Source: Bacillota bacterium (GTDB lineage Bacteria; Bacillota_I; Bacilli_A; Acholeplasmatales; UBA5453). From it: a stretch of DNA of 37,062 nucleotides. A program made the position numbers and the translations under genes. Location of the stretch: the NCBI GenBank assembly GCA_023436805.1, contig JAEZHT010000048.1:1-37062 (forward strand). Direction: 5' to 3'. The notes beneath the pieces are model-generated. The model was not told the origin of the DNA and ran no database searches. It saw only the letters and a list, made by a program, of their open reading frames with translations. Positions 35,104 through 37,062 of the stretch are shown here, in pieces. Positions within the stretch are counted from its first letter, which is position 1. Each line of letters begins with the position of its first letter.

Positions 35104-35880
35104 TTACTCCTTGGTATAGTGCACGACATGGTGGACATGTGGTGCAATTTCTTTTGCTTTGTTCAAATAAACCAAATCGGTACCTTTTTGTTTCAGTTGA
35201 CTGTATTTTGCATAAGATACATGGTAATAAGTTTGTTCTCTTGGATTAAGTTTGTCTAAGAGCACTTGTTGCAACTCATCGTGTGCTTTAGAGGCATTCT
35301 TTCTATATATATAATAATCTGCACTGATTTGATGGATGTCGTATACATAACGTGGTGTACGGCTCTTTTTTGTTTTGATGAAATAGGCATCGTAGATTTC
35401 TTTGTATAAACTTTGAACCAAATCGTCATTTTTCTCTTCAATCGCGATATAGAAACGATTGACTTTATCAATCAATTTTAAACTGGAACTACGTTGAAAT
35501 ATCGGTTGTTCAAGTAAAGTCTTGAGTGCTTCAAATTCTCCAAGATCTCGATGATATAGTGTTTTGAATACATAATAAGTTTGTTGATACTCTTTGATGA
35601 TGTCAAACTTTTGAATTTTGTTTAGCCAGTATAGAGCTTTCTCATGATTGACTTGGATATTGAGTGCATAAATCATTTTTCTATGCATGAATCTGAGTGT
35701 TTCGGATAATACAAAGAAGAAGGTAAAGAAGGATAAGAACACCACATAAAAAATTTGTGTGGTCAAGTTGGATTCATTCAAAATGATCTGAACACCGAAT
35801 AAAACAAACACCACAAAAATCACAACCATCATGAAAGAACGCATTCTTTCAGATAAAATCAAGGAACGAAACGTAAACAT
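35104..35880 (-). CDS. Membrane-anchored helical (TPR-like) protein, function unknown
   Basis: 258 residues: two hydrophobic helices near the N-terminus (FMMVVIFVVFVLFGVQIIL and IFYVVFLSFFTFFFVL), then about 190 residues of alternating amphipathic helices with aromatic residues (HEKALYWLNKI, YYVFKTLYHRDLGEF, DYYIYRKNASKAHDELQQVL, KYSQLKQKGTDLVYLNKAKEIA), suggesting TPR-like repeats facing the cytoplasm. ATG 35880 is preferred: GGCGGTGA stands before it, whereas the upstream in-frame ATG (35901) lies within a few bases of the predicted transcription start. Cotranscribed with the DeoR gene. Confidence 0.65.
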   Translation of the reverse strand: MFTFRSLILSERMRSFMMVVIFVVFVLFGVQIILNESNLTTQIFYVVFLSFFTFFFVLSETLRFMHRKMIYALNIQVNHEKALYWLNKIQKFDIIKEYQQTYYVFKTLYHRDLGEFEALKTLLEQPIFQRSSSLKLIDKVNRFYIAIEEKNDDLVQSLYKEIYDAYFIKTKKSRTPRYVYDIHQISADYYIYRKNASKAHDELQQVLLDKLNPREQTYYHVSYAKYSQLKQKGTDLVYLNKAKEIAPHVHHVVHYTKE

Positions 35881-35911
35881 AATATGAAATTCACCGCCCA
35901 TTTATTATTTG

Positions 35912-35917
35912 ATTATA
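35912..35917 (-). promoter_or_regulatory. -10 element of the minus-strand DeoR operon
   Basis: TATAAT on the minus strand (35917 to 35912). The TTTACA at 35945-35940 is too far for a normal -35, so the promoter is only partly resolved. Confidence 0.45.
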
Positions 35918-35939
35918 TTCTATCACTCGAAATCATAAA

Positions 35940-35953
35940 TGTAAACGTTTAGA
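35940..35953. promoter_or_regulatory. cre-like operator upstream of the DeoR operon
   Basis: TGTAAACGTTTAGA contains the perfect palindrome TAAACGTTTA (35942-35951) and matches the cre consensus except for the 13th base. It lies just upstream of the -10 of the minus-strand operon. Confidence 0.5.
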
Positions 35954-35982
35954 TGCTTTTTAGCACATAAAAAAACATATAT

Positions 35983-36004
35983 ATGATTATTTGATGATTA
36001 TTTG
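35983..36004. promoter_or_regulatory. Perfect tandem 11-bp direct repeat in the divergent region
   Basis: ATGATTATTTG occurs twice head to tail (35983-35993, 35994-36004), one helical turn apart, upstream of the ulaG-like promoter. Repeated boxes at helical spacing are common for DeoR-family operators, so it is a candidate site for the adjacent regulator. Confidence 0.45.
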
Positions 36005-36026
36005 TGATAGAAGTTGTCAAAAAATC

Positions 36027-36055
36027 TTGCTTTGATTGTGGGTCACGCATATAAT
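36027..36055 (+). promoter_or_regulatory. Promoter of the ulaG-like gene
   Basis: TTGCTT (36027-36032), 17-bp spacer, TATAAT (36050-36055). Confidence 0.6.
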
Positions 36056-36068
36056 GAAAGCGAAATCA
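36055..36068. promoter_or_regulatory. cre-like operator at the transcription start of the ulaG-like gene
   Basis: TGAAAGCGAAATCA matches the cre consensus in its left half and at the terminal CA. It begins on the last base of the -10 and covers the expected start site. Confidence 0.45.
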
Positions 36069-36101
36069 TTCGTATATCAAAATAACAGGAGGAAATACAA
36101 A

Positions 36102-37062
36102 ATGGCTAAAGTAAATGAAATCACCAAAGACACTTGGCTACGTGCAACTTTCCCTGAATGGGGCACCTATTTAAACGAACAAATTGAGGATGAAGTTGTC
36201 AAACCAAATACCGTGGCTTTATGGTGGGTAGGTTGTATGGGCTTCTGGATTAAAACGGAACACAATACGAACATTGCAGTGGATTTATGGTTCGGTAATG
36301 GTAAACGTACCACACGTACAGCGAACATGTTGCCTGGTCATCAAATGGCAAATATGTCTGGGGGTAGATTACAACAACCGAACTTGCGTGTACAACCACA
36401 CGTATTAGATCCATTTGAAGTCAGACAATTAGACGCCGTGGTTGCAACACACTACCACGCAGACCATATGGACATCCATTTCGCAGCAGCGGTTTTACAA
36501 AATATCAAAGAACCTATCCCATTCATCGGTCCTAAATCATCGGTGGACTTATGGATTAAATGGGGTGTACCAGCAGAACGTTGTATCACAGTTAGACCAG
36601 GCGATGTTATCAAAGTCAAAGACGTTGAAATCGTAGCTCTAGATTCATTCGATAGAACTTGTCTAGTGACAACCGATGGTGGTTATGTACCACTTGCAGG
36701 TACGATTCCTGATATGGATGAAAAGGCCGTTAACTACTTATTCAAGACCACCGGTGGTAATATCTATGACGCTGCAGACTCTCATTATTCCATTAGCTTT
36801 GCAGACCATGGAAAAAAACACAAAATCGATGTGTGCTTTGGCGCATTCGGTGAAAACCCAGTGGGTATCGCAGATAAGCAAACCTCAGTAGACCTGCTTA
36901 GAATGGCAGAAGCATTACAGTCTAAAGTGTTGATCCCGTTACATTATGATATTTGGTCAAACTTTATGGCAGACCCGAAAGAAATTTTAGCTTTATATGA
37001 CATGAAGAAAGATGTCTTGAAATACAAGTTTAAACCATTCATTTGGCAAGTTGGTGGTAAGT
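36102..37062 (+). CDS. ulaG: UlaG-like L-ascorbate-6-phosphate lactonase (metallo-beta-lactamase fold), 3' end outside window
   Basis: 320 codons are present and the frame is still open at the window end; UlaG proteins have about 355 residues, so some 35 are missing. The metallo-beta-lactamase motif THYHADH (His117, His119, Asp121, His122) is intact. UlaG family features include the N-terminal TWLRATFPEWGTYLNEQIE, VALWWVGCMGFWIKT, FGNGKRTTR, FGAFGENPVGIADKQ and LIPLHYDIWSNF. The E. coli enzyme opens the lactone of L-ascorbate 6-phosphate to 3-keto-L-gulonate 6-phosphate in the cytoplasm. Related lactonases are widespread in mollicutes without complete ascorbate pathways, so another phosphosugar lactone is possible; the rest of an ula operon, if any, would be downstream. 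GGAGGAAA precedes ATG at 36102. Confidence 0.88.
   Translation, partial: MAKVNEITKDTWLRATFPEWGTYLNEQIEDEVVKPNTVALWWVGCMGFWIKTEHNTNIAVDLWFGNGKRTTRTANMLPGHQMANMSGGRLQQPNLRVQPHVLDPFEVRQLDAVVATHYHADHMDIHFAAAVLQNIKEPIPFIGPKSSVDLWIKWGVPAERCITVRPGDVIKVKDVEIVALDSFDRTCLVTTDGGYVPLAGTIPDMDEKAVNYLFKTTGGNIYDAADSHYSISFADHGKKHKIDVCFGAFGENPVGIADKQTSVDLLRMAEALQSKVLIPLHYDIWSNFMADPKEILALYDMKKDVLKYKFKPFIWQVGGK

Noticed and set aside
35983..36004. CRISPR or minisatellite
   Set aside because: Only two 11-bp copies without spacers; position fits an operator. No CRISPR array was seen anywhere in the window.
1..37062. Mollicute genetic code with TGA as tryptophan
   Set aside because: Genes end at TGA with correct family lengths (ArsR, PL2 lyase) and no protein needs TGA read-through.

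Overview
The window comes from a low-to-moderate GC, wall-less Firmicute relative, most likely a mollicute of the Acholeplasma / Izemoplasma type. The evidence is indirect. Seven exported proteins carry bacterial lipoprotein signal peptides, and none of the large surface proteins has a sortase (LPXTG-type) or S-layer anchor. InlB-type (Listeria-Bacteroides) repeats, GlpK and an UlaG-like lactonase are typical of this group. TGA is used as a stop (for example at the ArsR-type and PL2 genes) and never needed as Trp, so code 11 applies and Mycoplasma/Spiroplasma are excluded. Genes mostly have strong GGAGG-like ribosome binding sites, and many are followed by clear rho-independent terminators. 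No gene-free stretch exceeds 300 bases.

Layout. 1-607: right end of an IS200/IS605-type element (3' part of tnpB plus its omega-RNA) that runs into a CPBP-family membrane protease gene (590-1348). 1495-3812: self-contained metal-efflux unit, a zinc/cadmium-type ArsR repressor overlapping a P1B-4 metal ATPase, with promoter and operator visible. 3959-11469: operator-controlled surface-lipoprotein cluster, consisting of an InlB-repeat/SGNH-esterase lipoprotein split by a one-base frameshift, an all-binding-module lipoprotein and a LacI-type regulator. 11514-13384: two-gene ABC-2 exporter. 13390-17669 (minus): GH105 unsaturated uronyl hydrolase, an unrecognised 612-aa protein and a GPH-family sugar symporter. 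17829-31648 (plus, divergent): eight-gene run with PL1 pectate lyase, CUT1 sugar-binding protein, two permeases, a lectin-like lipoprotein, PL2 pectate lyase, a small Ig-like lipoprotein and a 1991-aa lipoprotein with three GLUG beta-helices. 31702-32453: two small membrane proteins. 32589-34082: glycerol kinase. 34324-35880 (minus): DeoR regulator and a membrane protein. 36102 to the end: UlaG-like lactonase, cut by the window edge.

How it works together (inference). Positions 13390-31586 read as a pectin-utilisation locus. Membrane-tethered PL1 and secreted PL2 would cut polygalacturonate outside the cell. The CUT1 importer and the GPH symporter would take up unsaturated oligo- or di-galacturonides. 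Cytoplasmic GH105, and perhaps the unknown 612-aa protein, would finish them. The large lipoproteins would hold substrate or plant or algal debris at the surface of a cell that has no wall. The 4081-11418 cluster, with a putative deacetylase and six-module binding protein under its own LacI regulator, looks like a companion locus. Several promoters carry cre/LacI-like operators (4031, 17766, 17829, 35940, 36055), which suggests shared carbon control.
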